A stretch of DNA of 64,000 bases, from positions 186,001-250,000 of the forward strand of contig NZ_RYZH01000001.1 of assembly GCF_003977685.1 (NCBI RefSeq), written 5' to 3'. Each line of letters starts with the position of its first letter. Position 1 is the first letter of the stretch. The notes below the pieces were generated by a model. The model saw only the letters and a list, made by a program, of their open reading frames with translations. It ran no database searches and had not been told where the DNA came from. The DNA is from Tautonia sociabilis. GTDB lineage: Bacteria; Planctomycetota; Planctomycetia; Isosphaerales; Isosphaeraceae. The translations under genes and the position numbers were made by a program. Shown here piece after piece: positions 18,049-27,353 of the stretch.

Positions 18049-18575
18049 GACGTTTCCCTCGAAGACGATCGACGGGCTCGCTCCCCGGCCCGCCTGCTCT
18101 TGACCGGCGTCCCGAACCGTCGGGGGGATCGTCAGGGAGGGTCGGCGGACGGCTCGACGCCCTGGCCCCCTGTCCATCTCCCCTTGACAGCCCGGGATAC
18201 GCTAGCTAAGTCAGAGAGGCACAGCGGGACGATCATTCGGGCCCGAAAGAGCGTAGTGTACCAAGGACGACCGCCGAGACGGAACCTCGCTCCGACGGCC
18301 GGACGGCCGGCTGGCCGGCAGTCCCCGTCGAGGAGCGTTTCCCCGGCCCGCCCAGCCCCTCCGCCGCCGGACCCCAATTGGGCCGGCTTCCCGGGGTCCT
18401 GGCCGCCGGGGCCATCCCGAGGCCCGGCCCGATCGCACCGGGACGCCCCCCGGCGTCTCGGTCGGATCTGACCGTCCGTCCGCCCGCGCCACGCCGTCCG
18501 CCGTCGCGTTGTTCCTACCGAATCGGAGTCGACCTCGCGCCCGACGCGAGGGGCCCTGGGATTGATCGTCGCGTT
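18049..18575. promoter_or_regulatory. Long divergent intergenic region with a perfect -35 box and a 12-bp palindrome
   Basis: 527 bp without a convincing gene. On the plus strand TTGACA stands at 18184-18189, with the poor -10 TAAGTC at 18207-18212 (17-bp spacer). The 12-bp perfect palindrome TTCGGGCCCGAA is at 18236-18247. On the minus strand TACACT at about 18254-18259 could be a -10 for the PpiD-like gene. The leaders would be 200-390 nt long either way. No clear ribosome site precedes the topA ATG. Confidence 0.35.
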
Positions 18576-21122
18576 ATGAACCTCGTCATCGTCGAATCGC
18601 CCGCCAAGTGCCGCACGATCAACAAGTACCTGGGCAAGGATTACGAGGTCCTCGCCTCGTTCGGCCACATCCGCGACCTGCCTCCCAAGGACGGGTCGGT
18701 CCGGCCGGATGAGGACTTCTCGATGGACTACGAGATCCAGCCCGGATCCGCCAAGGCGGTCAAGGCGATCGTCGACGCCGTCAAGCAAGCCGACGCGCTG
18801 ATCCTCGCCACCGACCCCGACCGCGAGGGGGAGGCCATCTCCTGGCACGTGCTGGAGGCGCTCCGCCAGAAGAAGGCCCTGCGCAAGGATCTTCCCGTCC
18901 GCCGCGTGGTGTTCAACTCGATCACCAAGGACGCCATCCTCGAGGCGATGGCGCATCCCCGCGACATCGACATGCACCTGGTCAACGCCCAGCAGGCCCG
19001 CCGGGCGCTGGACTACCTCGTCGGCTTCTCCCTCTCCCCGGTCCTCTGGCGAAAGCTCCCCGGCAGCAAGTCCGCCGGCCGCGTCCAGTCGGTCGCCCTC
19101 CGGCTGATCTGCGACCGAGAGGACGAGATCGAGCGCTTCGTCAGCCAGGAGTACTGGGATGTCCGAGGCGCCTTCCTCAAGCAGGACCAGACCCGCTCCC
19201 GCTTCCTCGCCCGCCTGACCCATGTCGAGGGCAAGAAGCTCGACAAGTTCGACATCCCCAACCAGGCCGAGGCCGACCGCATTGTCGCCGGTCTGAAGGG
19301 CAAGTCCTACCGCGTCCGATCCGTCGAGCGCAAGCAGGTTCGCCGCAACCCCAACCCGCCGTTCACCACCTCCACGCTCCAGCAGGAGGCCTCCCGCAAG
19401 CTCGGCTTCGGCGCCAAACGGACGATGCAGGTCGCCCAGCGGCTCTACGAATCCGGCCGCATCACCTACATGCGAACCGACGGCGTCGAGATCGCCCCCG
19501 AGGCCCTCAAGGCCATCCGGGAGCAGATCCAGGGACAGTTCGGCACGCAGTACCTCCCCGAGGCCGCTCGCGTCTACAAGTCCAAGGCCGCCAACGCCCA
19601 GGAGGCCCACGAGGCGATCCGGCCCACCGAGCTGACCCTGCTCCCCGAGGCGGTTTCCCGGGAGGTCGACTCCGACGAGGCCCGCCTCTACGAGCTGATC
19701 TGGAAGCGCACGATGGCCAGCCAGATGGCCACTGCAGTGTTCGACCAGGTCGTCGCCGAGATCGACGCCGAGGACCGCTCCGCCACCCTCCGCGCCGTCG
19801 GCACGACTATGAAGTTCGACGGCTTCCTGAAGCTGTACATCGAGGGCAAGGACGACTCCTCCGACGAGGATGAGGAGGGCGGAGCCCTTCCCCCGCTCAA
19901 CGAGGGAGAAACCGTCGACCTCGCCGAGGTCATCCCCGCCCAGCACTTCACCGAGCCTCCCCCCCGGTACACCGAGGCCAGCCTCGTCAAGCGGATGGAG
20001 GAGCTGGGGATCGGCCGCCCGTCGACCTATGCCAGCATCATCTCGATCCTCCAGGATCGGGAGTACGTCAAGCTCGACGGCAAGCGCTTCATCCCTGAGC
20101 CCCGAGGCCGGGTCGTCACCGCCTTCCTCACCCACTTCTTTCGCCGCTACGTCGAATACGACTTCACCGCCAACCTCGAGGACGAGCTCGACCGCGTCTC
20201 CGACGGCCAGGTCGACTGGAAGCAGGTCCTCCGCTCCTTCTGGGAGCATTTCGCCGCCAACGTCGAGAAGGCCAAGGGCCTGGAGATCACCCACGTAATC
20301 TCCGAACTGAACGAGGCCCTGGCCACCCTGCTGTTCCCCGGCGAAGGGGACCTGGAGGAGCGCCGCAAGTGCCCCTCCTGCGGCACCGGGCAGCTCTCGC
20401 TGAAGGTCGGCAAGTACGGCGCGTTCGTCGGCTGCTCGAACTATCCCGACTGCCGCTTCACCCGGGAGCTGACCAAGGACAAGGCCCAGGGCGACGGCTC
20501 CTCCGAGGGTGAGGCCTCGGCCCCGGTCGAGCCCAAGCTGCTCGGCGAGGATGAGCAGGGCCAGGCCGTCTCCCTCCGGAAGGGGCCCTACGGCTTCTAC
20601 GTCCAGCTCGGCGAGGGGAAGAAGCCGAAGCGCGTTTCCGTCCCCAAGGGAATGGACCCCGAGTCGATCGACCTCGCCCGAGCCCGGGCGCTGCTCGCCC
20701 TCCCCCGCAACCTGGGCAAGCACCCCGAGACGAGCAAGGTCGTCAAGGCCGGCAGCGGCCTGTATGGGCCGTATGTCCTCCACGCGGGCAAGTACACCAC
20801 CCTCCGCCCCGAGGACGACGTCCTGACGATCGACCTCGACCGCGCCGTCAAGCTCATCGCCGAGGCCCCCAAGAAGCGCGGGGCCGAGCCGATCAAGGTC
20901 CTGGGCAACCACCCCGAGGACGAGAAGGAGATCGCCGTCTTCGAGGGCCGATACGGCCCCTACGTCAAGCACGGCAAGGTCAACGCGACCATCCCCAAGG
21001 ACCGCAACCCCGAGGAGCTCACCCTCGACGAGGCGATCGCGCTGCTCCAGGAGGCCGCCGAGCGCAAGTCCTCCGGCGGCGGCCGCCGACGGTCCGTGAC
21101 CAAGGGGAAGTCGAAGTCCTGA
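18576..21122 (+). CDS. topA: DNA topoisomerase I
   Basis: 848 aa from ATG 18576, giving the exact family start MNLVIVESPAKCRTINKYLG. The TOPRIM domain comes first, with its acidic DTD-like patch in ATDPDREGEAISWH. The active-site tyrosine is in GRITYMRTDG, and the gate region GIGRPSTYASIISILQDR is intact. After about residue 590 there is one zinc finger (CPSCGTG ... CSNYPDC) and then three topoisomerase C-terminal repeats containing GLYGPYVLHAGKY and GRYGPYVKHGK, ending in a basic tail. It relaxes negative supercoils in the cytoplasm. Length and domain order are normal for bacteria outside the gamma-proteobacteria. Confidence 0.97.
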   Translation: MNLVIVESPAKCRTINKYLGKDYEVLASFGHIRDLPPKDGSVRPDEDFSMDYEIQPGSAKAVKAIVDAVKQADALILATDPDREGEAISWHVLEALRQKKALRKDLPVRRVVFNSITKDAILEAMAHPRDIDMHLVNAQQARRALDYLVGFSLSPVLWRKLPGSKSAGRVQSVALRLICDREDEIERFVSQEYWDVRGAFLKQDQTRSRFLARLTHVEGKKLDKFDIPNQAEADRIVAGLKGKSYRVRSVERKQVRRNPNPPFTTSTLQQEASRKLGFGAKRTMQVAQRLYESGRITYMRTDGVEIAPEALKAIREQIQGQFGTQYLPEAARVYKSKAANAQEAHEAIRPTELTLLPEAVSREVDSDEARLYELIWKRTMASQMATAVFDQVVAEIDAEDRSATLRAVGTTMKFDGFLKLYIEGKDDSSDEDEEGGALPPLNEGETVDLAEVIPAQHFTEPPPRYTEASLVKRMEELGIGRPSTYASIISILQDREYVKLDGKRFIPEPRGRVVTAFLTHFFRRYVEYDFTANLEDELDRVSDGQVDWKQVLRSFWEHFAANVEKAKGLEITHVISELNEALATLLFPGEGDLEERRKCPSCGTGQLSLKVGKYGAFVGCSNYPDCRFTRELTKDKAQGDGSSEGEASAPVEPKLLGEDEQGQAVSLRKGPYGFYVQLGEGKKPKRVSVPKGMDPESIDLARARALLALPRNLGKHPETSKVVKAGSGLYGPYVLHAGKYTTLRPEDDVLTIDLDRAVKLIAEAPKKRGAEPIKVLGNHPEDEKEIAVFEGRYGPYVKHGKVNATIPKDRNPEELTLDEAIALLQEAAERKSSGGGRRRSVTKGKSKS

Positions 21123-21159
21123 TCGGACTGGACCGGCTCGGCTCGGATCGAACCGGAGC

Positions 21160-21435
21160 TTACCCCTGGTTTTGATCGCCGCGACGACGGCGGCCCAACG
21201 GGGAGATCCGATCCTCCCCCGAGATCGAGAGCCGGAACGGTCGGCCGCAGGCCGGGCAACGGACCTCGACCGACTCCGGTTCCCTGGGCACGACGACCTC
21301 CCGGGAGCACGAGGGGCACCTCACCCGCCGATGGTGCGCATGCCATCCCGTCGGGAAGAGCCAGGACATGGGGGGGACTCCCGGAGCATCGGCTTCCATC
21401 GCCTTGGACGCCCATCCCGCCAGGCACGCTCGCAC
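21160..21435 (-). CDS. Small zinc-ribbon protein
   Basis: Up to 91 aa. The start is uncertain: GTG 21435 lies 22 bp after the acpS stop, and ATG 21399 has AAGGCG upstream. The core has two CxxC pairs, RCPSCSREVVVPRE and RCPACGRPFRLSI, typical of the small zinc-ribbon (MJ0042-like) domains that planctomycetes often carry at the start of longer proteins. Here the ribbon stands alone with a basic tail. It probably forms a unit with acpS. The function is unknown. It is convergent with topA, with 37 bp between stops. Confidence 0.6.
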   Translation of the reverse strand: MRACLAGWASKAMEADAPGVPPMSWLFPTGWHAHHRRVRCPSCSREVVVPREPESVEVRCPACGRPFRLSISGEDRISPLGRRRRGDQNQG

Positions 21436-21457
21436 CCGGGCCCGAACCCGACGGAGG

Positions 21458-21871
21458 TCACTGCTCCTCGGCCGGCTTCGTCGCGGCGTCGAGCGCCAGC
21501 GCGACGGCCGTTGCCGTGGCGTAGGTCCGACAGTGAGAGATGGAGATCAGGATGTCTCCGATTCCGCGCTGGATGGCGGCGTCTCGGGCGCCGCCGCGGA
21601 CCAGCACCCTCGGGCCGCTCATGGCATCCCGGCGGATCTCCATGTCGGTCCAGCAGATCCCCCGCGCCCATCCGGTGCCGATCGCCTTGAGGATCGCCTC
21701 CTTGGCCGCCCACCGGCCGGCGAAGTGCTCCAGGGCATGCTTTCTTCCCTGGCAGTAGCGGATCTCCCGCTCGGTGTACACGCGGCGGAGGAACAGCTCG
21801 CCGTGCGACTCGATCATCTTGCCGATGCGGGGCACCTCGATGATGTCGGTGCCGATCCCCAGGATATTCAT
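21458..21871 (-). CDS. acpS: Holo-[acyl-carrier-protein] synthase
   Basis: 137 aa, normal length. Transfers 4'-phosphopantetheine from CoA to the ACP serine. The family blocks are intact: ILGIGTDIIEVPRI at the start with the metal-binding aspartate, RVYTEREIRYC, and FAGRWAAKEAILKAIGTG with the second acidic ligand, then ISISHCRTYATATAVAL. It is followed by the small zinc-ribbon gene and is divergent from the UvrD helicase gene. Confidence 0.95.
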   Translation of the reverse strand: MNILGIGTDIIEVPRIGKMIESHGELFLRRVYTEREIRYCQGRKHALEHFAGRWAAKEAILKAIGTGWARGICWTDMEIRRDAMSGPRVLVRGGARDAAIQRGIGDILISISHCRTYATATAVALALDAATKPAEEQ

Positions 21872-22073
21872 GTTCGATCGCCCCGAGGCCGAGGAGGTGC
21901 GTCGTCGACCCGTCGTCCGGAGGGCCGTCGGATCAACCCGCCCGACCGTTCGATTCTACCCGACGAGTTCCCCCGAGGCCAATCGGATCCCAATGGCCCC
22001 GCATGAGATCCGGCATCCGCTCCGCATCCCCCCTCTCCCCCCTCGACCCGGTTCGGTTCCGGATCGCGGGACA

Positions 22074-22092
22074 ATCCCCCCGGTGCTATACT
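22074..22092 (+). promoter_or_regulatory. Shared 19-nt promoter-like motif, copy 2 (helicase gene)
   Basis: ATCCCCCCGGTGCTATACT, ending in the -10-like TATACT, 64 nt before the helicase start codon. Spacing between the ATCCCCCCGG block and the hexamer equals that of the copies at 7960 and 34778. Confidence 0.5.
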
Positions 22093-22156
22093 GCGGGCGA
22101 TGCGATACGGACGTACCGCACGCTCCGAGACGACGCCCGCCAGGGACGGATCGCCC

Positions 22157-24424
22157 ATGGACCTCTTTCGCGACCTGACGCCGGCCCAGCGCGAGGCCGT
22201 CTCCCACGTCGACGGCCCGATGCTCGTGCTCGCCGGGGCTGGTTCCGGCAAGACCCGGGTGATCACCCGACGGGTCGCCCACCTCATCCGATCGGGGATC
22301 CCCGGCCGCCGGATCCTCGCCCTGACCTTCACCAACAAGGCCGCCGGCGAGATGAGGGAGCGCATCGCTTCGCTCGTCCCCGATCACGGCGTCTGGGTCG
22401 GCACCTTCCACGCCCTCTGCGCCCGGCTGCTCCGCGAGTTCGGCCCCAGGATCGGCCTCGACCGCGGCTTCACCATCTACGACCAGTCCGACCGGCTCCG
22501 CGTCATCAAATCCGTCCTGGACCAGCTTGACCTCTCCGACGCCGGGGTCGCCCCCGAGAAGGTCGAGTCCGCCATCAGCCGCGCCAAGAACGACATGCTC
22601 GACCCGGAGACGTTCCTCTCCCGCCGGGGAGACGGCGGCGACCACGTCTCGGCCGTCGTCGGGCGCGTGTACAAGGCGTACCAACTCCGCCTGCTCGAGT
22701 CGGCCGCCGTCGACTTCGACGACCTGCTTGTCCACGTCGTCTCCCTGCTGAAGGAGGATCGCGAGCTGCGCGCGCGGCTCGACGACCGCTACCGCTACAT
22801 CCTCGTCGACGAATACCAGGACACCAACCTCGCCCAGTACGCCATCGTCCGGGCCCTCTCGGTCGACGCGCCGAACCTGTGCGTCACCGGCGACCCCGAC
22901 CAGTCGATCTACGGCTGGCGCGGGGCCAATCTCAATAACATCCTCGAGTTCGAGCACGATTACCCCGGCTGCAAGGTCGTGCGCCTGGAGCGCAACTACC
23001 GCAGCACCAAGAACATCCTCCGGGTCGCCGACCACGTCATCCGCCACAACCGCCGCCGGAAGCCCAAGGCCCTGACGACCGAGAACCCGGAGGGGGAGCC
23101 CGTCGAGCTGGCCACCTTCGCCTCCGAGGCCGACGAGGCCCAGGCCGTCGCCTCGACCATCGCCGACCTCGTCCGGGATGGCGGCTACAGCTTCGGCGAG
23201 ATCGCCGTCTTCGTCCGGGTCACCGCCCTGACCCGGGGCTTCGAGTCCGCCTTCCGCTCCCTCGCCATCCCGTATCAGGTCGTCGGGGGCGTCTCCTTCT
23301 ACGAGCGGGTCGAGGTCAAGGATGCTCTGGCTTATTTAAGCCTGCTGAACAATCCCAAGGACGACGTCGCCTTCCTCCGGGCGGTCAACGCTCCTCCCCG
23401 GGGGATCGGCAAGGTGAGCCTCGATCGGCTCCAGTCGTTCGCGAGGGACCGGGGCCTCCCGATGCTCGCCTCGGCCCGGGACGCCGCCTCGGTCGCCGGC
23501 CTGACGCCCAAGGCCCGCTCCGGCCTGCGCGACTTCGCCCTGCTGATGGACGAGCTCGCCGCGCTGAGCGACCACTCGGCCGAGGAGGTTATCCGCCGCC
23601 TGTTGCACCTGAGCGGCTATCGGGAGTACTGGGCCAAGCAGCCCAAGGGGGACGGCGAGGACCGCGTCGCCAACCTGGACGAGCTGGTTTCGGCCGCCCG
23701 CCAGTTCGATCTGGAGCACCCCGAGGCGACGATCCTCGACTTCCTGGCCGACGTGACGCTCAGCTCCGCCGTCGACCGCTGGAAGGACGAGGGGGGGGCC
23801 GTCACGCTGATGACCCTGCACGCCGCCAAGGGCCTGGAATTCCCGGTCGTCTTCATCGTCGGGCTCGAGCAGGGGCTCCTGCCGCACTCCCGGGCCTCGG
23901 ACAACGACGCCGAGCTGGAGGAGGAACGCCGGCTCTTCTTCGTCGGCATCACCCGGGCCCAGAAGGAGTTGCGGCTGAGCCACTGCCGGGTTCGCGAGTT
24001 CCGGGGCCAGCGCTCGGTGGCGATCCCCTCGCAGTTCCTCTCCGAGCTTCCCGAAGGGCCGATCCGCTATCGCGACCAGTCCGGCATGGACGGCGAGGGC
24101 TCGCTCTCGATCCGGAGGTCAGCTCCCCGCCCCCCGGAACGGCCCGAGCCGAGGCCGGGAGGCATCTCCTCGGGGCGGTTCCGGGTCACCACGGCGGCGG
24201 CCCTGGGGCAGGGGGGGGCTTCCGCCTCTCCCGAGGGCCCCGCCTCGGACCTCGACGCCTTCCGCCCCGGCCTGCTGGTGCTGCATCCGCAGTACGGCCT
24301 GGGCAAGATCACCAGCATCGACGGCGCCGGGCCGAACCGCAAAGGGCGAATCGCCTTCGCCGTGGGAGGGGAGCGGACGTTCGTGCTCGCCAAGGCTCCC
24401 CTCCGGCTGGTGAAGGGGGCCTGA
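22157..24424 (+). CDS. UvrD/PcrA/Rep-type superfamily I DNA helicase
   Basis: 755 aa from ATG 22157, with AGGGACGGA upstream. All SF1A motifs are visible: Q motif LTPAQREAV, Walker A GAGSGKT at residues 27-33, [22 protein letters not shown], Walker [32 protein letters not shown], the late [18 protein letters not shown], and [17 protein letters not shown]. The C-terminus has a [12 protein letters not shown] segment like the Tudor-like RNA-polymerase-contact domain of PcrA/UvrD. Likely a 3'-5' helicase in excision repair and replication-conflict removal. uvrD, pcrA and rep cannot be told apart here, so no symbol is given. Confidence 0.93.
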   Translation: MDLFRDLTPAQREAVSHVDGPMLVLAGAGSGKTRVITRRVAHLIRSGIPGRRILALTFTNKAAGEMRERIASLVPDHGVWVGTFHALCARLLREFGPRIGLDRGFTIYDQSDRLRVIKSVLDQLDLSDAGVAPEKVESAISRAKNDMLDPETFLSRRGDGGDHVSAVVGRVYKAYQLRLLESAAVDFDDLLVHVVSLLKEDRELRARLDDRYRYILVDEYQDTNLAQYAIVRALSVDAPNLCVTGDPDQSIYGWRGANLNNILEFEHDYPGCKVVRLERNYRSTKNILRVADHVIRHNRRRKPKALTTENPEGEPVELATFASEADEAQAVASTIADLVRDGGYSFGEIAVFVRVTALTRGFESAFRSLAIPYQVVGGVSFYERVEVKDALAYLSLLNNPKDDVAFLRAVNAPPRGIGKVSLDRLQSFARDRGLPMLASARDAASVAGLTPKARSGLRDFALLMDELAALSDHSAEEVIRRLLHLSGYREYWAKQPKGDGEDRVANLDELVSAARQFDLEHPEATILDFLADVTLSSAVDRWKDEGGAVTLMTLHAAKGLEFPVVFIVGLEQGLLPHSRASDNDAELEEERRLFFVGITRAQKELRLSHCRVREFRGQRSVAIPSQFLSELPEGPIRYRDQSGMDGEGSLSIRRSAPRPPERPEPRPGGISSGRFRVTTAAALGQGGASASPEGPASDLDAFRPGLLVLHPQYGLGKITSIDGAGPNRKGRIAFAVGGERTFVLAKAPLRLVKGA

Positions 24425-24435
24425 CGCCGGTCGGG

Positions 24436-24441
24436 TACAAT
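24436..24441 (+). promoter_or_regulatory. -10-like TACAAT before pdxJ
   Basis: TACAAT lies 135 nt before the pdxJ start, just after the helicase stop. No acceptable -35 is found 16-18 bp upstream, so this is a weak call. Confidence 0.3.
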
Positions 24442-24575
24442 GTGCTCGGGGCGCATCGGCGCCGGGCGAACCGAGGGGGCACCGCGAGGGTCGTGACGGG
24501 AGCGGCCTCCGGCCCCTCGACCAATCGCCGGGCCGAGAGACCGCCGACCCGCGACCGCCCCGGAGCCGCACCGCC

Positions 24576-25340
24576 ATGATCCGACTCGGCGTCAACATCG
24601 ATCACGTCGCCACACTCCGACAGGCCCGAGGGGGCCGGGAGCCCGACCCGGTCTGGGCCGCCGTCCTCGCCGAGCTGGGCGGGGCCGACGGGATCACCGT
24701 CCACCTGCGCGAGGACCGCCGGCACATCCAGGACCGCGACCTCCGCCTCCTCCGGGAGACGGTCCGCACCCGGTTGAACCTGGAGGCGGCGGTCGCCCCT
24801 GAGATTGTGGCAATCGCCCTGGAGGTCCGGCCCCACCAGGTCACCTTCGTGCCCGAGCGGCGCCAGGAAGTGACCACCGAGGGGGGCCTCGACCTGCTCT
24901 CCCAGCGCGACCGCGTCGCCGAGGCGGTCTCCCGGTGCTCCGACGCCGGAATCGAGGTCAGCCTCTTCCTCGACCCCGACCCGAGGCAGGTGGAAGCCGC
25001 CTCCTCGGTCGGCACCTCGGCCGTCGAGCTGCACACCGGCCGCTTCGCCGACGCCCCCGAGGGAGAACCCCGACGTCGAGAGCTCGAGGCGCTGCTCGAG
25101 GCGGCCCGGCTGGTCCGGGAGGCCGGGCTCCAGCTCCATGCCGGCCACGGGCTCAACCTGGAGAACGTGATCGACGTCGCTCGGATCCCCGGCATGCGCG
25201 AGCTGAACATCGGCCACAGCATCGTGTCCCGGGCGGTCTACCTCGGGATGGAGCGGGCCGTCGCCGAGATGAGGAGGGTAATCCGGGAGGCGTCTGGGCC
25301 GGCCCCGACGCCGGGGAGCCCTTGGCCCGAGGCGGGCTGA
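24576..25340 (+). CDS. pdxJ: Pyridoxine 5'-phosphate synthase
   Basis: 254 aa. Joins 1-deoxyxylulose 5-phosphate and 3-amino-2-oxopropyl phosphate into pyridoxine 5'-phosphate. The family start [20 protein letters not shown] is exact, followed by [83 protein letters not shown] and [13 protein letters not shown]. All are normal. dapA follows 79 bp later on the same strand, with a hairpin between them. No pdxA is near. Confidence 0.96.
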   Translation: MIRLGVNIDHVATLRQARGGREPDPVWAAVLAELGGADGITVHLREDRRHIQDRDLRLLRETVRTRLNLEAAVAPEIVAIALEVRPHQVTFVPERRQEVTTEGGLDLLSQRDRVAEAVSRCSDAGIEVSLFLDPDPRQVEAASSVGTSAVELHTGRFADAPEGEPRRRELEALLEAARLVREAGLQLHAGHGLNLENVIDVARIPGMRELNIGHSIVSRAVYLGMERAVAEMRRVIREASGPAPTPGSPWPEAG

Positions 25341-25357
25341 TTCGGTAAAGTTAAGGA

Positions 25358-25386
25358 GCCCCGGGACCGGGCTTTCCCCCCGGGGC
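25358..25386 (+). terminator. Hairpin between pdxJ and dapA
   Basis: GCCCCGGG (25358-25365) pairs with 25379-25386 across a 13-nt loop. It could end pdxJ transcripts or sit in the dapA leader. A possible dapA promoter, TTGGCC/TAAAGT with an 18-bp spacer (about 25322-25351), lies just upstream. No lysine-riboswitch pattern was seen. Confidence 0.4.
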
Positions 25387-25419
25387 CCCAGTGTCCGTGC
25401 CCGCGATCGAGGAGTGACG

Positions 25420-26316
25420 ATGCCGACCAAGGGTGAACTGTTCAAGGGGTGCACCGTCGCACTCGTGACCCCGTTCCGGGACGACGAGGAGGTCGACCTG
25501 GACGCCCTCGGGAGGCTGGTCGACTGGCACGTCGAGCAGGGGACCCCGACGATCAGCCCGGTGGGCACGACCGGGGAGTCTCCCACGCTTTCGCACGAGG
25601 AACATGAGCGGGTGATCGCCACCGTCGTCGAGCGGGCGGCCGGCCGGGCCCGGGTGATGGCCGGCACCGGCTCCAACGCCACGAGCGAGGCGATCCGCCT
25701 GACCCGATTCGCCGAGAAGGCCGGCGCCGACGGGGCCCTGCTGGTCGCCCCCTACTACAACCGCCCCAGCCAGGAGGGGCTCTACGCTCACTATGCCCGC
25801 ATCGCCGAGGCCACCGACCTGCCGCTGGTCCTCTACAACGTCCCCGGCCGCACCGCCCGCAACGTCGAGCCGGAGACGGTCGAGCGCCTCTGCCGGGTCG
25901 CCCGGATCGTGGCCGTCAAGGAGGCCAGCGGCTCGCTCGACCAGGTGAGCGAGATTCGCCTGCGCACCGATCTGACGATTCTGTCCGGCGACGATAGCCT
26001 GACGCTCCCCATGCTCGCCGTCGGCGCCGAGGGGGTCGTCTCGGTCGCGGCCAATCTCGTCCCGGCCGAGGTGATCGCCCTGATCGACGCCTTCGAGCGC
26101 GGCGACCTGGCCGACGCCCGGCGCCGGCACCTGGCCCTCTTCCCCCTGTGCCGAGACCTCCTGGCGATCGCCGCCAACCCGATCCCGGTGAAGACCGCGA
26201 TGGGGCTCCTCGGCCGGATCGACGGCCGCATGCGGTTGCCACTCTGCCCCCCCGGCATCGGCGAGGTCGACCGGCTCCGCGCCACCCTGCGCCGCCAGGG
26301 ATTGCTTCGGGACTAA
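25420..26316 (+). CDS. dapA: 4-hydroxy-tetrahydrodipicolinate synthase
   Basis: 298 aa from ATG 25420, which has GAGGAG 5-6 nt upstream; a GTG 6 bp earlier is in frame but lies in that ribosome site. Condenses pyruvate with aspartate semialdehyde for lysine and diaminopimelate. The residues expected are present: [14 protein letters not shown] (two threonines), [15 protein letters not shown], the tyrosine and arginine in [10 protein letters not shown], and the Schiff-base lysine in IVAVKEASG. The TIM barrel and helical C-terminal part are of normal length. Presence of dapA fits a peptidoglycan with diaminopimelate. Confidence 0.95.
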   Translation: MPTKGELFKGCTVALVTPFRDDEEVDLDALGRLVDWHVEQGTPTISPVGTTGESPTLSHEEHERVIATVVERAAGRARVMAGTGSNATSEAIRLTRFAEKAGADGALLVAPYYNRPSQEGLYAHYARIAEATDLPLVLYNVPGRTARNVEPETVERLCRVARIVAVKEASGSLDQVSEIRLRTDLTILSGDDSLTLPMLAVGAEGVVSVAANLVPAEVIALIDAFERGDLADARRRHLALFPLCRDLLAIAANPIPVKTAMGLLGRIDGRMRLPLCPPGIGEVDRLRATLRRQGLLRD

Positions 26317-26385
26317 AGCGCCGGCCCTCCGGGTGCCAACCCCTTCCGTGCGTGGGGGTGATGCATCATTCGATCTTAACGGCAC

Positions 26386-26414
26386 TTGTCCCGATCGCAT
26401 GAGCCGTGTAGGAT
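26386..26414 (+). promoter_or_regulatory. Promoter candidate of the ArsR-family gene
   Basis: TTGTCC (26386-26391) and TAGGAT (26409-26414) are separated by 17 bp, four of six matches each to the sigma-70 consensus, in a local AT-rich patch. Confidence 0.45.
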
Positions 26415-26513
26415 GTGTGCGGAATCCTCATCGGACCGCGTCCCCTGCCGGAGGGATCCGCGGCCCCCTCTCCCGGCCCGGCGGCACGCCGGGCTCACCC
26501 ACACCGTCCGGCT

Positions 26514-26541
26514 CATCGGCGCGAGATCATCGGCGCGAGAG
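26514..26541 (+). repeat. Tandem 14-bp duplication
   Basis: CATCGGCGCGAGAT is followed directly by CATCGGCGCGAGAG, one mismatch in 14. It lies between the promoter candidate and the ArsR-family start. Confidence 0.7.
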
Positions 26542-26689
26542 TTGCCCTTCTCGCCCCCACTCCGATGCGTCGGTCGGGCGGGCGATCCCCGGCACCGGGG
26601 CCCGGACCCGGAAACCGGGCCGAGCCGGGCCCTCCGGGTCGACGACCGGAGGGAGTTCTGTCCTCCCACCCCTACGGATCCTCTCACTG

Positions 26690-27088
26690 ATGGCACGCAA
26701 GAGTACCAAGACCGCTGAAGGCACCAATGGGCATCAGGCCACCGAGGCCTTGCCCCCAGTCTCCGACCACTCGGTTCGCGAACTGGCCCAGGTCTTCAAG
26801 CTGATGAGCGACGAGACCCGCTTGCGGATCCTCCTCTACCTGGCCCGCAACGGCGAGTTGCACGTGACCGACCTCTGCCACCGGCTCGACCAGAGCCAGC
26901 CGGCGGTCAGCCACCACCTGGCCCTGCTCCGCGTCTCGGGGCTGATCGAGTCCCGTCGCGAGGGGAAGCACAACTACTACAGCGTCCGGGCCGACCAGTT
27001 CGGTGAGCTGCTCACCCAGCTCTTCTCCAACGCGGGCCGCATCCCCCGGAAGATCAAGTTCCACCGCTTCCAGCTCACCGTCGATTGA
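26690..27088 (+). CDS. ArsR-family winged-helix regulator
   Basis: 132 aa from ATG 26690. A hydrophilic N-terminal arm of about 28 residues precedes a standard ArsR/SmtB winged helix: LAQVFKLMSDETRLRILLYLARNGELHVTDLCHRLDQSQPAVSHHLALLRVSGLIESRREGKHNYY in order (given here as its key parts: SDETRLRIL, DLCHRL, QPAVSHHLALL, GLIESRREGKHNYY). The usual metal-binding Cys-V-C in helix 3 is absent (TDLCHRL has one cysteine), so it may sense something other than arsenite or zinc. It precedes the outer-membrane cluster by 265 bp, and a palindrome lies in that cluster's promoter. Confidence 0.9.
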   Translation: MARKSTKTAEGTNGHQATEALPPVSDHSVRELAQVFKLMSDETRLRILLYLARNGELHVTDLCHRLDQSQPAVSHHLALLRVSGLIESRREGKHNYYSVRADQFGELLTQLFSNAGRIPRKIKFHRFQLTVD

Positions 27089-27146
27089 GCCCGCCCGGGC
27101 GCCGGAGCCTCCGACCGCCGGCCGGCCTTCGGCGCGGCGGTTCGGC

Positions 27147-27175
27147 TTGACCGACCGGGGCACCCCGGTCAGAAT
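27147..27175 (+). promoter_or_regulatory. Promoter with palindromic operator before the OmpH-LpxC-LpxA cluster
   Basis: TTGACC (27147-27152) and CAGAAT (27170-27175) are 17 bp apart. The spacer is almost entirely the inverted repeat GACCGGGG-CA-CCCCGGTC (27153-27170), which could bind a dimeric regulator or, as RNA, end upstream transcription. Confidence 0.5.
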
Positions 27176-27353
27176 CGCATCCCGATGGGACCTCCCGACG
27201 GCCCGCCCCCTCGGGCCGGGGTGGGGGCGACCGCCCCGCGTTCGGACGCGCGGGGGCCAGACGATCGGACCAGGGGGGACGGACAAGCCCTGACGCCGCG
27301 CCGGATCGGCGTCGGCCGGGCCGCCCCCGGCGTACAAGGAAGGAGCCGAACCG

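Larger units (their letters stand above)
26317..26689. other. Upstream region of the ArsR-family gene
   Basis: 373 bp without a credible gene. It holds a promoter candidate at 26386-26414, a tandem 14-bp duplication at 26514-26541, and a short inverted repeat CCCCGG-CA-CCGGGG at 26587-26600, which could be an operator. The implied leader is about 270 nt. Confidence 0.5.

Noticed and set aside
18184-18212. Perfect TTGACA as a confident topA promoter
   Set aside because: The -10 at the right distance (TAAGTC) is poor and lies about 360 nt from the start, so it is listed only as a possibility.
18132-20972. 946-residue open frame on the minus strand opposite topA
   Set aside because: topA is certain; the antisense frame is a consequence of high third-position GC and has low-complexity Leu/Gly/Asp/Val content and no domain.
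25341-25419. Lysine riboswitch before dapA
   Set aside because: Only 79 bp with a single simple hairpin; no multi-helix aptamer could be folded by eye.
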